A DNA stretch of 64,000 nt from Thalassovita gelatinovora (GTDB lineage: Bacteria > Pseudomonadota > Alphaproteobacteria > Rhodobacterales > Rhodobacteraceae): contig NZ_CYSA01000026.1 of NCBI RefSeq assembly GCF_001458355.1, forward strand, positions 124,001 through 188,000. The letters run 5' to 3'. A model generated the notes under the pieces. It was given only the letters and a program-made list of their open reading frames with translations, was not told where the DNA came from and did no database searches. The position numbers and the translations under genes were made by a program. Positions 35,365 through 44,587 of the stretch are shown one piece after another; the stretch's first letter is position 1, and each line of letters begins with the position of its first letter.

Positions 35365-36723
35365 ATGGGAATTGAAATGGAAATTGGCTGGCTGACGGCC
35401 CTTATGTTCGGCAGCCTCATGGCCCTCCTTATGGCGGGCCTGCCTTTGGCCTTTGTCACCGGTGGTCTGGCTTGCGTGTTCCTGTTCATTCTGGGCGATG
35501 CGCAGACCCTGAACATCGTGCCGTCGCGGATCTTCCCGTTGATGACGAACTATCAGCTTTCGGCAATCCCGCTATTCATCTTTTTGGCCGCGATGCTGGA
35601 AAGGGCGGGGATCATCAACGAAATGTTCGATGTGATCTACAAGCTGATGGGCGGGGTCAAAGGCGGCCTTGCGGCGGCGACGATCATCGCCTCGACCATT
35701 CTGGCCGCCATGGTCGGGGTGATCGGTGCGGCAGTGGTGACGATGGGGATCATCGCGCTGCCGGCAATGTTGCAGCGCAATTATGATCCGAAGATCGCGA
35801 TGGGATCGATCATGGCCGGCGGTACGCTGGGTATCTTGATCCCGCCCTCGATCTTGGCGATCATCTATGCCGTTGTGGCCGAACAATCGGTGGGTGAATT
35901 GTTCATCGGCGCGGTCCTGCCCGGGCTGATGCTGTCCGGTATGTATATCCTTTACGTCATCCTGATGTGCTATGTTGATCCGAAGAAAGGCCCGCCGATC
36001 CCGGTCGAAGAACGGATCGATACCGCCGAAAAACTGCGTCTGCTGGGGAACATGGCCGCCCCGATTACGCTGATCGTCGTGGTGCTTGGCGTGATCTTCA
36101 CCGGCGTTGCCACCCCAGTAGAAGCTGCGGGCATCGGCACCTTCGGCGCGTTCATCGTCGCGGCGATCCACCGCAAGCTGAGCTGGCAAACCATCCGCGA
36201 AGCCTGCATGACCACGCTGAAAGCCAGCGCCATGGTGATCTGGATCATGTTTGGCGCGACCATCTTCGTTGGACTCTACGTTCTCGAAGGCGGGCAGGAA
36301 TTCGTCGAACAGACGATGACCGGTCTGGGTCTTGGGCCCTGGGGCATCCTGATTCTGATGCAGATCGTCCTAATCATTCTGGGTATGTTCCTTGATTGGG
36401 TCGGTATTTTGCTGTTGGCGGTCCCGATCTTCGTGCCGATCATCCGGGCGCTTGGCCCGGCTGCCTTCGGGCTGGGAAGCGAAGGGGATTTGGTGCTGTG
36501 GTTCGGGGTTCTATATCTGGTGAACATGCAGATGAGCTTCTTGTCGCCGCCCTTCGGCTATGCGTTGTTTTACCTGCGCGGTGTCGCACCGGCGGAAATC
36601 CCGATGAGCGACATCTTCAAATCGGCGCTGCCTTTCCTTGCGTTGCAAATCGTCGGGCTGGTGCTGTGTATGGTGTTCCCACAAATTATCACGTGGCTGC
36701 CGCAGCTCGTTTATGGCGGGTAA
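35365..36723 (+). CDS. dctM: TRAP transporter large permease (DctM)
   Basis: A 452-residue polytopic inner-membrane protein of the DctM family, which forms the sodium-driven transport core. Characteristic stretches are YQLSAIPLFIFLAAMLERAG, MGSIMAGGTLGILIPPSILAIIYAVVAEQSVGELFIGAVLPG (~145-190) and the late YLVNMQMSFLSPPFGYALFYLRGVAP. It follows the fused small permease by 3 bases and ends the operon at a strong terminator. Confidence 0.95.
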   Translation: MGIEMEIGWLTALMFGSLMALLMAGLPLAFVTGGLACVFLFILGDAQTLNIVPSRIFPLMTNYQLSAIPLFIFLAAMLERAGIINEMFDVIYKLMGGVKGGLAAATIIASTILAAMVGVIGAAVVTMGIIALPAMLQRNYDPKIAMGSIMAGGTLGILIPPSILAIIYAVVAEQSVGELFIGAVLPGLMLSGMYILYVILMCYVDPKKGPPIPVEERIDTAEKLRLLGNMAAPITLIVVVLGVIFTGVATPVEAAGIGTFGAFIVAAIHRKLSWQTIREACMTTLKASAMVIWIMFGATIFVGLYVLEGGQEFVEQTMTGLGLGPWGILILMQIVLIILGMFLDWVGILLLAVPIFVPIIRALGPAAFGLGSEGDLVLWFGVLYLVNMQMSFLSPPFGYALFYLRGVAPAEIPMSDIFKSALPFLALQIVGLVLCMVFPQIITWLPQLVYGG

Positions 36724-36754
36724 ACGCAGTAACCACTGATCACAATGCTATTTG

Positions 36755-36788
36755 AAAGGAGCCCGGGTGTATTCCGGGCTCCTTTTTC
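36755..36788 (+). terminator. Rho-independent terminator of the first TRAP operon
   Basis: AAAGGAGCCCGG-GTGTATT-CCGGGCTCCTTT is a perfect 12-bp stem running into a T tract (TTTTT), 31 bases after the dctM stop. Confidence 0.95.
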
Positions 36789-37025
36789 GTATCTGAGCCT
36801 GTTTCGCCCAAGCAATTGGCCGGGTTTGTCCTGTTGTTGGCTGGACCATTACCACAACGGTGCAAATAGATCGGGAAATGCCCCGCCGGGAAACGTCACC
36901 CCAGTGTCGGGGAAATGGCAGGAAACACCTTAAGACTCAGATCACGGATACGCGCGGCACAGGTTTTGACGCGCTGCGTGTTTGCGTGGCCCTCAAACAG
37001 ATCTTCGGGGTGATCTAAAGGAGGA

Positions 37026-37682
37026 TTATTCCGTGGTGTTTTTCAGGCTTGCCATCAGATCGTGGAATCTATCGCCTTGAACCGCCACATGGCCACGCAG
37101 GGTATTGGCAGCTTTTTCCGTGTCATCCAGGATCAGGGCTTCGACGATCGCTTCGTGTTCGGCCATCGATTGTTCCATCCGCCCGCGCAAACGCAGCTGT
37201 TGTCGCCTGAACGGTTTCAAGCGTTTATGGAGCTTGGATGCCTCTTGCTCCAGAAAACTATTCCCAGATTGTTTATAGATGATTTTGTGGAATTTTTCGT
37301 TTTCGGCGTAATAGGTATCAACGTCATTTGTATCGACGGCGATCCGGCATTTGGTGTTTGCCTCGCGCAGGTTTTCCAGCGCCTGTGCCGAAATCCGTCT
37401 TGCCGCCAAGCGTCCGCAGACCGCTTCGAGTTCGGCCATCACTTCAAACATTTCCACAAGCTCGACCGGTCCTGGTTGGCGGACAAAGGCGCCGCGGCGG
37501 GGGATCAATTCCAACAGACCCGACAGGGCGAGCCTGTGGAAGGCTTCTCGAATTGGGGTTCGTGATACGCCGAACTGTTCCGAAAGGCTGATTTCATCCA
37601 GCCGGTCACCATTCGAATAGGTGCCGTTGAAAATCAGCTCTTCCAGTTCTTCGGCGATGTTTTCAGCGCGGGGTCGTGTCAT
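37026..37682 (-). CDS. matR: GntR/FadR-family regulator of malonate use
   Basis: A 218-residue regulator: N-terminal winged helix (ISLSEQFGVSRTPIREAFHRLALSGLLELIPRRGAFV, ~30-68) and a C-terminal FCD ligand domain with metal-binding residues in NEKFHKIIY (~130) and MAEHEAIVEAL (~183). ATG 37682 is chosen; an in-frame GTG at 37706 lacks a ribosome site. It is divergent from the malonate transporter and decarboxylase genes, and the spacer holds a TCTTGTATACAGA site. Rhizobial MatR is of the same type, and from memory its operator has the same TGTATACA core. Malonate or malonyl-CoA as effector is inferred. Confidence 0.85.
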   Translation of the reverse strand: MTRPRAENIAEELEELIFNGTYSNGDRLDEISLSEQFGVSRTPIREAFHRLALSGLLELIPRRGAFVRQPGPVELVEMFEVMAELEAVCGRLAARRISAQALENLREANTKCRIAVDTNDVDTYYAENEKFHKIIYKQSGNSFLEQEASKLHKRLKPFRRQQLRLRGRMEQSMAEHEAIVEALILDDTEKAANTLRGHVAVQGDRFHDLMASLKNTTE

Positions 37683-37726
37683 GATTTCGGTTCTACCCTC
37701 TGTCACGTATAATTCAATATCACAAT

Positions 37727-37739
37727 TCTTGTATACAGA
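37727..37739. promoter_or_regulatory. GntR/MatR operator
   Basis: TCTTGTATACAGA centres on the perfect 8-bp palindrome TGTATACA (37730-37737). It lies in the gap between the divergent regulator and the TRAP gene, just upstream of a -35 box. Confidence 0.75.
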
Positions 37740-37743
37740 AAGC

Positions 37744-37773
37744 TTGACTTAAAAAACAACCATCGCCTACGCT
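37744..37773 (+). promoter_or_regulatory. Candidate promoter of the malonate operon
   Basis: A -35 box TTGACT (37744-37749) and a weak -10 TACGCT (37768-37773) are 18 bases apart. The GntR operator would be centred near -46, a place suited to an activator, although repression by blocking polymerase is also possible. Confidence 0.5.
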
Positions 37774-37816
37774 CCGCAAGTCGCCGGTCATCCCGGAATG
37801 ACATAGGGAGGAAATT

Positions 37817-38803
37817 ATGAAATTTACGCTGAAAACAGCAGCAACTGCGCTGGCGCTCGTCTGTGCCGCAAGCTTGGCTAATGCGACCGAATTGCGCTTG
37901 TCGCATCAGTGGTCGAACAAGGATGTCCGTCATATGGTCGCGCAGATCATGGCCGACGAAGTCGCAGCGGCGGATGTCGACCTGACGATTAAAATCTTTG
38001 GATCTAAATCGCTGTTCAAACCCCGCGAACAATACAAGCCACTCAGCCGCGGCCAGTTGGACATGACGGTCCTGCCGTTGAGCTATGCAGGCGGTCAACA
38101 GCCCGCCTATAACCTCACCCTCATGCCCGGTCTGGTGAAAAACCACGATCACGCCACCCGCTTGAGCGCTTCGCCCTTCATGAAGGCGCTGGAAGAAAAG
38201 ATGGCGCAGGACGACGTGATGGTTCTGGTTCACGGTTATCTGGCTGGTGGTTTCGCCGGCAAGGACAAGTGCATCACCAAACCCGAGGATGCAGCGGGTC
38301 TGCAAACCCGAGCCGCGGGCAAGGCTTTCGAACAGATGCTGGCCGGCGCGGGTGCATCGATTGCTTCGATGGCATCGTCTGAAATCTACAACGCGATGCA
38401 GACCGATGTTCTTCAGGCCGCGAACACCTCGTCGTCTTCCTTCGTGTCCTATCGGATTTACGAACAGGTCAAGTGCTACACCCCCGCAGGTGACTATGCG
38501 CTTTGGTTCATGTATCAGCCCCTGCTGATGAACAAGAGCACCTTTGACGGCTTGACTGAAGCTCAGCAGAATGCCCTGCGCACCGCCGCCGCCAAGGCGC
38601 AGGCCTACTATCTGGAAGAAGCCAAGAAAGAGGATGCCGCGTCTGAACAGGTCTTCCGCGATGCAGGTGTTGAAATTGCCCAGATGAGCGAAGCCGATTT
38701 CGAGGCATGGCGCGCACTGGCCAAAGAAACCTCTTACAAGGCATTCGTCGCAGAGGTGTCCGATGGGCAGGCTCTGCTTGATATGGCGCTTGCCGTAGAA
38801 TGA
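37817..38803 (+). CDS. matP: Malonate TRAP transporter substrate-binding protein
   Basis: A 328-residue periplasmic DctP-family protein. The signal peptide ends at NATEL (~23). The mature chain starts ELRLSHQWSNKDVRHMVAQIMADEV and contains LKIFGSKSLFKPREQYKPLSRGQLDMTVLPL-like DctP features and the helix AAGKAFEQMLAGAGASIASM. Malonate as ligand follows from its place in one transcription unit with malonyl-CoA synthetase and decarboxylase genes. AGGGAGG precedes the ATG. A hairpin follows the gene. Confidence 0.88.
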   Translation: MKFTLKTAATALALVCAASLANATELRLSHQWSNKDVRHMVAQIMADEVAAADVDLTIKIFGSKSLFKPREQYKPLSRGQLDMTVLPLSYAGGQQPAYNLTLMPGLVKNHDHATRLSASPFMKALEEKMAQDDVMVLVHGYLAGGFAGKDKCITKPEDAAGLQTRAAGKAFEQMLAGAGASIASMASSEIYNAMQTDVLQAANTSSSSFVSYRIYEQVKCYTPAGDYALWFMYQPLLMNKSTFDGLTEAQQNALRTAAAKAQAYYLEEAKKEDAASEQVFRDAGVEIAQMSEADFEAWRALAKETSYKAFVAEVSDGQALLDMALAVE

Positions 38804-38812
38804 CCTTGCAGT

Positions 38813-38834
38813 GCGGGCGGCGATAGCCGCCCGC
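38813..38834 (+). promoter_or_regulatory. Intercistronic hairpin after matP
   Basis: GCGGGCGGC-GATA-GCCGCCCGC (perfect 9-bp stem, tetraloop) starts 9 bases after the matP stop, with CTTATCC after it. It probably stabilises the binding-protein message or partly stops transcription before the permease genes. Confidence 0.6.
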
Positions 38835-38869
38835 CTTATCCAGAATTCCCACATTTACAGGAGGCGACC

Positions 38870-39415
38870 TTGGCGGGACACAGCAACGCCGCGATAGCGC
38901 ATTCCAGCAGCAACCCTTTCCTGAAATCCGTTTCCGCATTGTCCACCTTGGCGGGCTGGTGTTCGGCTGCGATGATCGTCGCTGCCGTTGCGATCACGGT
39001 GCAGATGATCATCATTCGTTTCGTTCTGAACGGATCGACCGTCTGGCAGACCGAAGCGGTCATCTATCTTGTCGTTTCGGCCACTCTTGTCGGGTTGCCC
39101 TATGTCCAGCGGTTGCGCGGGCATGTGAACGTCGATCTGATCCCACTGATGCTACCGCGCCGCGCCCGTTTCATTCTGGCGTTGATCACTTCCGTCGTGT
39201 CGGTCGGAATCGCCGGGTTGATGCTGTGGTATGCCTACGAATTCTGGCATTTCGCATTCCAACGCGGATGGCGATCCGACACGGTCTGGAGCGTCCGACT
39301 GTGGATTCCCTATCTGTCGCTGCCGGTCGGATTTGCCCTGCTGACGTTGCAACTGGCGGCCGATCTCTTCGCGCTCGTTCTGGGCATCGAAAAACCTTTC
39401 GGATTGGAAAGCTGA
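38870..39415 (+). CDS. matQ: Malonate TRAP transporter small permease
   Basis: A 181-residue DctQ-family protein with four membrane helices (~25-50, ~60-80, ~100-125, ~145-170). The family sign is RFVLNGSTVWQTEAVIYLVVSATLVGLPYVQRLRGHVNVDLI. The start codon is TTG at 38870: an AGGAGG lies 5 bases upstream and no ATG is near, so the rare start is well supported. It lies 3 bases before the large permease gene. Confidence 0.93.
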   Translation: MAGHSNAAIAHSSSNPFLKSVSALSTLAGWCSAAMIVAAVAITVQMIIIRFVLNGSTVWQTEAVIYLVVSATLVGLPYVQRLRGHVNVDLIPLMLPRRARFILALITSVVSVGIAGLMLWYAYEFWHFAFQRGWRSDTVWSVRLWIPYLSLPVGFALLTLQLAADLFALVLGIEKPFGLES

Positions 39416-39417
39416 TA

Positions 39418-40734
39418 ATGGACCCGCTCGTTCTTGGAGGGCTGGTTGCCCTCGTCACCATTCTGGTACTGTTTTCGGGCGTGTCGGTGGCCATGGGGCT
39501 TCTGATCGTTTCCGCAGGCTTTCTGCTCACTTTCGACGGAATGCGGTCGCTGGAATTGATGCCCGAGATCCTGTTTGGCAAACTCGACAATTTTGCCCTT
39601 CTGTCGATCCCGATGTTCATCATCATGGGATCGGCCATTTCATCGACACGCGCGGGGGCCGATCTGTACGAGGCGCTTGAACGCTGGCTGACCCGCATTC
39701 CCGGAGGTCTTGTCGTTTCGAACCTTGGCGCCTGCGCCCTGTTCGCCGCGATGTCGGGATCGTCGCCCGCCACCTGCGCGGCAATCGGAAAGATGGGCAT
39801 CCCGGAAATGCGCAAGCGCGGCTATCCCGACGGCGTTGCCGCCGGGTCCATCGCTGCCGGCGGCACCTTGGGTATCCTGATTCCGCCGTCGGTGACGATG
39901 ATCGTCTACGGCATCGCGACAGAAACATCGATTGGCCGACTGTTCCTGGCCGGGGTCATCCCAGGGCTGATGCTGGTGGCACTGTTCATGGCGTGGTCGC
40001 TTTATTCCACTTGGCGCTCTGGCGACGCAGAAAGGCTTGGGGCAGGTCGCTATAGCTGGGCCGAACGGTTCGAAATCCTGCCCCGCGTCCTGCCCTTCCT
40101 TTTGATCATTCTGGGGGTACTTTATGCCATGTATGGCGGCGTTGCCACGCCGTCCGAAACTGCCGCTGTCGGCGCTCTGCTGTGCCTCGTGATAGCAATG
40201 GTCATCTACAAGATGTGGTCGCCCCGTGCGATCTGGGTCATCTTGCGTGACAGCACCAAGGAAAGCGTGATGATCTTGTTCATCATCGCCGCTGCAGGCG
40301 TGTTTTCCTACATGCTAAGTTCGCTGTTCATCACCCAGTCGATCGCGGAATGGATCGGCACGCTGGAGGTGAACCGTTGGGTGCTGATGCTGGTCGTCAA
40401 TGCCTTCCTGCTGGTCGCGGGCTTCTTCCTGCCGCCGGTCGCCGTTATCCTGATGGCCGCCCCAATTCTACTGCCCATCATCACTTCGGTAGGGTTTGAT
40501 CCGATCTGGTTCGCGGTGGTGCTGACGATCAACATGGAAATCGGCCTGATTTCACCGCCCGTCGGCCTGAACCTTTACGTGATCAACGGCATCGCGCCCG
40601 ATATATCGCTGAAGACCATTCTGGTCGGTTCGTTGCCTTACGTTGCTTGCATGATCATCGCGATCATCCTGCTGTGCCTGTTTCCCGGATTGGCAACATG
40701 GTTGCCGGAAATGGTGATGGGGGCGTCGTTATGA
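39418..40734 (+). CDS. matM: Malonate TRAP transporter large permease
   Basis: A 438-residue DctM-family membrane protein. Typical segments are LSIPMFIIMGSAISSTRAGADLYEALERWL, MSGSSPATCAAIGKMGIPEMRKRGYPDGVAAGSIAAGGTLGILIPPSVTMIVYGIATETSIGRLF and the late INMEIGLISPPVGLNLYVINGIAP. The start at 39418 sits 2 bases after the matQ stop; a longer in-frame reading back to 38959 overlaps matQ and was rejected. It ends in an ATGA overlap with the decarboxylase gene, tying transport to metabolism. Confidence 0.94.
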   Translation: MDPLVLGGLVALVTILVLFSGVSVAMGLLIVSAGFLLTFDGMRSLELMPEILFGKLDNFALLSIPMFIIMGSAISSTRAGADLYEALERWLTRIPGGLVVSNLGACALFAAMSGSSPATCAAIGKMGIPEMRKRGYPDGVAAGSIAAGGTLGILIPPSVTMIVYGIATETSIGRLFLAGVIPGLMLVALFMAWSLYSTWRSGDAERLGAGRYSWAERFEILPRVLPFLLIILGVLYAMYGGVATPSETAAVGALLCLVIAMVIYKMWSPRAIWVILRDSTKESVMILFIIAAAGVFSYMLSSLFITQSIAEWIGTLEVNRWVLMLVVNAFLLVAGFFLPPVAVILMAAPILLPIITSVGFDPIWFAVVLTINMEIGLISPPVGLNLYVINGIAPDISLKTILVGSLPYVACMIIAIILLCLFPGLATWLPEMVMGASL

Positions 40735-41984
40735 CTTTGCTTGCCGATCTGTTGTCCACGGTCTTCGAGCGGCGATATCGGCGCCCACCGGGCAAACCGG
40801 ATACGCGCCCGATTACGGAACTGGCGGATGCTCTGATCGTATCAGAGGATGAAACCACCGGCCTGAAACTGGCAGGGAACATTCTTGCCGCTTTCGAAGA
40901 TCTCGATGACGAAGGGAAACTGGGGTTCTTTCGCCATGTCGCGCAGGCGATGAACATCGATCCCGAGACGCTGCGCACGACACTCGATGCTTATGAACGC
41001 GCGCCTTCCAAGGCCAGCTACCGCATGTTCATGGCGGCAGCAGAACCACCCCGGCAGGAACTGATCCGCCGTCTGAACCGCGTCCCCGGCGCGACCCGCA
41101 TGTTGGTGGGGATGCGGGCCGATCTGCTTCGATTGGGGGGCACGGAACCGGAACTGGCCGCGCTGGATCTGGATTTTCGCCATCTCTTTGTATCTTGGTT
41201 CAATCTCGGCTTCCTGGTGCTGCGCCCGATCACTTGGGAAAGCCCTGCGAATATCCTTGACAGGATCATCGCTTACGAGGCCGTTCACGCGATCGACAGC
41301 TGGGACGACTTGCGCCGCCGCTTAAAACCGGCGGACCGCCGCTGCTTTGCCTTCTTTCACCCCGCGATGCCGGACGAACCCCTGATTTTCGTCGAGGTTG
41401 CGTTGACACAAGGACTCCCGTCGTCGATCCAGTCGCTTCTGGCCGAAGATCGCGCGCCCTTTTTGGCGGAAGATGCGGACACGGCGGTTTTCTACTCGAT
41501 TTCCAACTGTCAGGCGGGGTTGGCCAGCATTTCTTTCGGCAATTCACTGATCAAGCAAGTGGTTTCGGAACTGTCGAAAGAGCTGGATGGGTTGAAAACA
41601 TTTGTCACCCTTTCTCCAATACCGGGATTGGTGAAATGGCTGGGCGAAACCGGACAGGACTGGGACGCATCGGATACCGCCCAGATGCGGGAACTGGCCG
41701 CTAATTACCTTGTCCACGCCAAGGCAGGCAGCGATCTACCCTATGACCCGGTGGCCCGGTTTCATTTGGGCAATGGCGCGATCATCCACGCGGTCCATGC
41801 GCAGGCCGACATCTCGGACAAGGGCCTCTCCCAATCCGGCGGCACAATGGTCAACTACCTTTATGATCTGTCGAACATCGCCCAGAACCACGCAGAATTT
41901 ACCAATACCAAGAAAGTTCCGGCATCGAGCGAGGTTCTCGCACTGGCTGGTACAGAAGCGCTGGCGCTGCCCAAGGAAAGATAA
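40731..41984 (+). CDS. matA: Malonyl-CoA decarboxylase
   Basis: Converts malonyl-CoA to acetyl-CoA and CO2. The 417-residue protein has the helical N-terminal domain and the GNAT-like catalytic domain of the family. Residues corresponding to the known catalytic set are visible: Ser231/232 in GLPSSIQ, His345 in ARFHLGNG, and Tyr376 in MVNYLYDL. There is no targeting peptide, so it is cytosolic. It overlaps matM by ATGA; the synthetase gene follows after 4 bases. Confidence 0.95.
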   Translation: MTLLADLLSTVFERRYRRPPGKPDTRPITELADALIVSEDETTGLKLAGNILAAFEDLDDEGKLGFFRHVAQAMNIDPETLRTTLDAYERAPSKASYRMFMAAAEPPRQELIRRLNRVPGATRMLVGMRADLLRLGGTEPELAALDLDFRHLFVSWFNLGFLVLRPITWESPANILDRIIAYEAVHAIDSWDDLRRRLKPADRRCFAFFHPAMPDEPLIFVEVALTQGLPSSIQSLLAEDRAPFLAEDADTAVFYSISNCQAGLASISFGNSLIKQVVSELSKELDGLKTFVTLSPIPGLVKWLGETGQDWDASDTAQMRELAANYLVHAKAGSDLPYDPVARFHLGNGAIIHAVHAQADISDKGLSQSGGTMVNYLYDLSNIAQNHAEFTNTKKVPASSEVLALAGTEALALPKER

Positions 41985-41988
41985 CTCC

Positions 41989-43506
41989 ATGACAAACCCT
42001 TTGTATGATGGCCTGTTTGGAATTCATGCCGCAAAGCAGACACCCTTTCTCAGACTGGCCGACGGATCGGTCCTGACTCATCAGGCCTTTTTGGAACAAG
42101 CTGCGCAGTTCGCTCATGTCGCTGGGCAATTGGGTCTGAAACCCGGCGACCGGATGGCGGTTCAGGTGGAAAAATCGCCTCAGTCGTTGGCGCTTTATGC
42201 GGCCTGTGCGCAGGCGGGGCTGATCTTCCTGCCGCTGAATACCGCCTACACGGTCGATGAGCTGACCTATTTCATCGAAAACAGCGGTGCCTCCCTGATC
42301 GTTTGCGACAGCGCCAAACAGGCCGCGCTTGCCCCGATTGCCACGGGTCTTGGGGCCAAGCTGGAAACGCTGGACGCCGACGGTAGCGGGTCGCTGACGC
42401 AAAAGGCCGAAGGCCTGCTGAAAACCTACGAAACGGTCGCCCGGTCCGGCGATGATCTAGCCGCGTTCCTTTATACTTCGGGCACCACGGGGCGTTCGAA
42501 AGGGGCGATGCTGACGCAAGACAACCTGTTGTCGAACGCCCGCACGCTTGTGGATTTCTGGCGTTTCTCTGAACAAGACGTGTTGCTTCACGCGCTGCCG
42601 ATCTTCCACACCCACGGCCTGTTTGTGGCGACCAACGTGACACTGGCTGCTGGTGGCAGCTTGATTTTCCTGCCCAAATTTGATCTGGACAAGGTGATTG
42701 AGGAATTGCCCAATGCGACCACGATGATGGGTGTTCCCACCTTCTATACCCGTATTCTGGGGGATGGACGGTTCAGCCGTGACCGGGTTCAACACATGCG
42801 GTTGTTCATTTCGGGATCGGCCCCGCTGCTGTCTGAAACGCATGTCCAGTTCGAAGACCGCACCGGCCACCGCATCCTTGAACGATACGGCATGACCGAA
42901 ACCAACATGAACACTTCAAACCCCTACGAGGGGGAACGTCGCGCGGGTACCGTCGGCTTTCCTTTGCCCGGGATTGACCTGAAGATTACCGATCCGGACA
43001 CGGGCAATACCCTGCCCGACGGGGAAATCGGCCAGATCGAGGTGCGAGGCCCCAACGTGTTCAAAGGCTACTGGCAGATGCCGGATAAAACCGCTGCCGA
43101 ATTGAGGCAGGACGGGTTCTTCATCACCGGTGACTTGGGTAAGATCGATGAAGACGGCTATGTTCACATCGTTGGCCGCAACAAGGATCTGATCATTTCC
43201 GGTGGATACAACATCTATCCCAAGGAAATCGAACTTGTGTTGGATGAACAGCTTGGCGTTCTGGAAAGTGCGGTCATCGGCGTGCCCCATCCCGATTTCG
43301 GTGAAACCGTCTTGGGTGTCATCGTCCCCGAACCCGGACAGAAACCGGACCTTGAAGCCATAATGGGGGCGATCAAGCCGTCGCTTGCCCGGTTCAAGCA
43401 TCCCCGCAAGCTGGTCATCCTGGATGATCTGCCGCGCAACACCATGGGCAAAGTTCAGAAAAACCAGTTGCGGGACCGCTTCAAGGACATGTTTGCAGCG
43501 ACCTGA
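41989..43506 (+). CDS. matB: Malonyl-CoA synthetase
   Basis: Activates malonate with ATP and CoA. A 505-residue ANL-superfamily ligase: P-loop FLYTSGTTGRSKGAM (160-174), RYGMTETNMNTSNPYEGERRAGTVGFPLPG in the middle, hinge region GDLGKIDEDGYVHIVGRNKDLIISGGYNIYP, and the C-terminal catalytic Lys in NTMGKVQK. The start at 41989 has AAGGAAAG 8 bases upstream; an in-frame frame open back to 41710 lies inside the decarboxylase gene. With the decarboxylase it channels malonate to acetyl-CoA. Confidence 0.95.
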   Translation: MTNPLYDGLFGIHAAKQTPFLRLADGSVLTHQAFLEQAAQFAHVAGQLGLKPGDRMAVQVEKSPQSLALYAACAQAGLIFLPLNTAYTVDELTYFIENSGASLIVCDSAKQAALAPIATGLGAKLETLDADGSGSLTQKAEGLLKTYETVARSGDDLAAFLYTSGTTGRSKGAMLTQDNLLSNARTLVDFWRFSEQDVLLHALPIFHTHGLFVATNVTLAAGGSLIFLPKFDLDKVIEELPNATTMMGVPTFYTRILGDGRFSRDRVQHMRLFISGSAPLLSETHVQFEDRTGHRILERYGMTETNMNTSNPYEGERRAGTVGFPLPGIDLKITDPDTGNTLPDGEIGQIEVRGPNVFKGYWQMPDKTAAELRQDGFFITGDLGKIDEDGYVHIVGRNKDLIISGGYNIYPKEIELVLDEQLGVLESAVIGVPHPDFGETVLGVIVPEPGQKPDLEAIMGAIKPSLARFKHPRKLVILDDLPRNTMGKVQKNQLRDRFKDMFAAT

Positions 43507-43673
43507 AAGGGCTGCCCCTAGGTGATCTGACTTTTGGACAAGTGTCGTAGGTGACGCCCGCGCGGGGAGCTAGAGACGGCAGGGGACGAATGCCCCTTGT
43601 CACCCCAGAGGTCTCATCCTACTGCTAGGCTTTGAAAACTTTTCTTTGATGTCCAAGGTTTGGCTCCGCGTAA

Positions 43674-44567
43674 ATGACCACCAGTTCCCCTTCTCAAGTC
43701 ACCGGCTATGCCGCTGCTTGGAGTATCGTTTTCGTCTGGTCCTTCTGGCTGATCGTGAGTCGGGTCGCCAATGAAAGCGGACTCACGATCTATGATCTGA
43801 CCGCGATGCGCTATGGTCTGGCCTCGCTGGTCGCAGTGCCGCTCTGTCTTTACTACAAGCCTTGGCGGGGGCTGAAATTGATTCAGATTGCAGTGATCTC
43901 ATTCATATTGGGTCCGGTCTATATTCTCTGTGTCTTTTCCGGCTTTCGTTATGCGCCTGCCGCCCATGGGGGAATTTTCATGAACGGGGTGCTGCCGATC
44001 ATCAGCATTCTTTTCGGTATTGTTCTCTTTCGCGTGCTTCCCGGCGTTCGGCAGGTTCTGGGCGCGGCGCTGATCCTTGTTTCGGCTATTGTGCTGGCAT
44101 GGGATGGGGCTGCCACCAGCGGGCATAATGCATGGATTGGCGATCTGCTCTTCGTGATTGGCGCGTTCTTTTTCGCGTCTTACGTTCTTCTGTCCGAGCG
44201 TTGGAAACTTGGCGCGATGCAGGTGATCTTCTGCGGGACGGTGGTCAATGCGGTGCTCTATCTACCCATCTGGGTGCTTTGGCTGCCTTCGGGGCTCGCA
44301 CAGGCTCCATTGCAGCCGTTATTGTTACAGGCCGTTTATCAAGGTTTCGTGCCGAACCTGATCGGGTTGATCTTCATTGCCCATGCGGCGCGCCGGATTG
44401 GGAATTCCAACACGTCTTCCATCCTTGCTGCGGTCCCAGGGGTTGGGGGGCTTTTGGGGGCGTTGATCCTCGGCGAAAACCTGAGCCTGCTCAGCACTTT
44501 GGCGATTGGGCTTTTGACGATTGGGTTGTTGACAAGCGTGCGCAGGAAAAAGCCGTCGTCGGCCTGA
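43674..44567 (+). CDS. DMT-superfamily (EamA) transporter
   Basis: A 297-residue inner-membrane protein with ten helices in two EamA repeats (first ~12-140, second ~155-290). Repeat ends are recognisable in LGAALILVSAIVLAWDG and GALILGENLSLLSTLAIGLLTIGLL. Members export amino acids or metabolites; the substrate is unknown. It lies 167 bases after matB with no clear ribosome site, so it is probably separate from the malonate operon. Confidence 0.88.
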   Translation: MTTSSPSQVTGYAAAWSIVFVWSFWLIVSRVANESGLTIYDLTAMRYGLASLVAVPLCLYYKPWRGLKLIQIAVISFILGPVYILCVFSGFRYAPAAHGGIFMNGVLPIISILFGIVLFRVLPGVRQVLGAALILVSAIVLAWDGAATSGHNAWIGDLLFVIGAFFFASYVLLSERWKLGAMQVIFCGTVVNAVLYLPIWVLWLPSGLAQAPLQPLLLQAVYQGFVPNLIGLIFIAHAARRIGNSNTSSILAAVPGVGGLLGALILGENLSLLSTLAIGLLTIGLLTSVRRKKPSSA

Positions 44568-44587
44568 CTTGAAGCGGCGCGAACCGC

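Noticed and set aside
43582-43598. Short inverted repeat AGGGG/CCCCT after matB as a terminator
   Set aside because: Only 5 bp with a 7-nt loop and no U tract; too weak to call.
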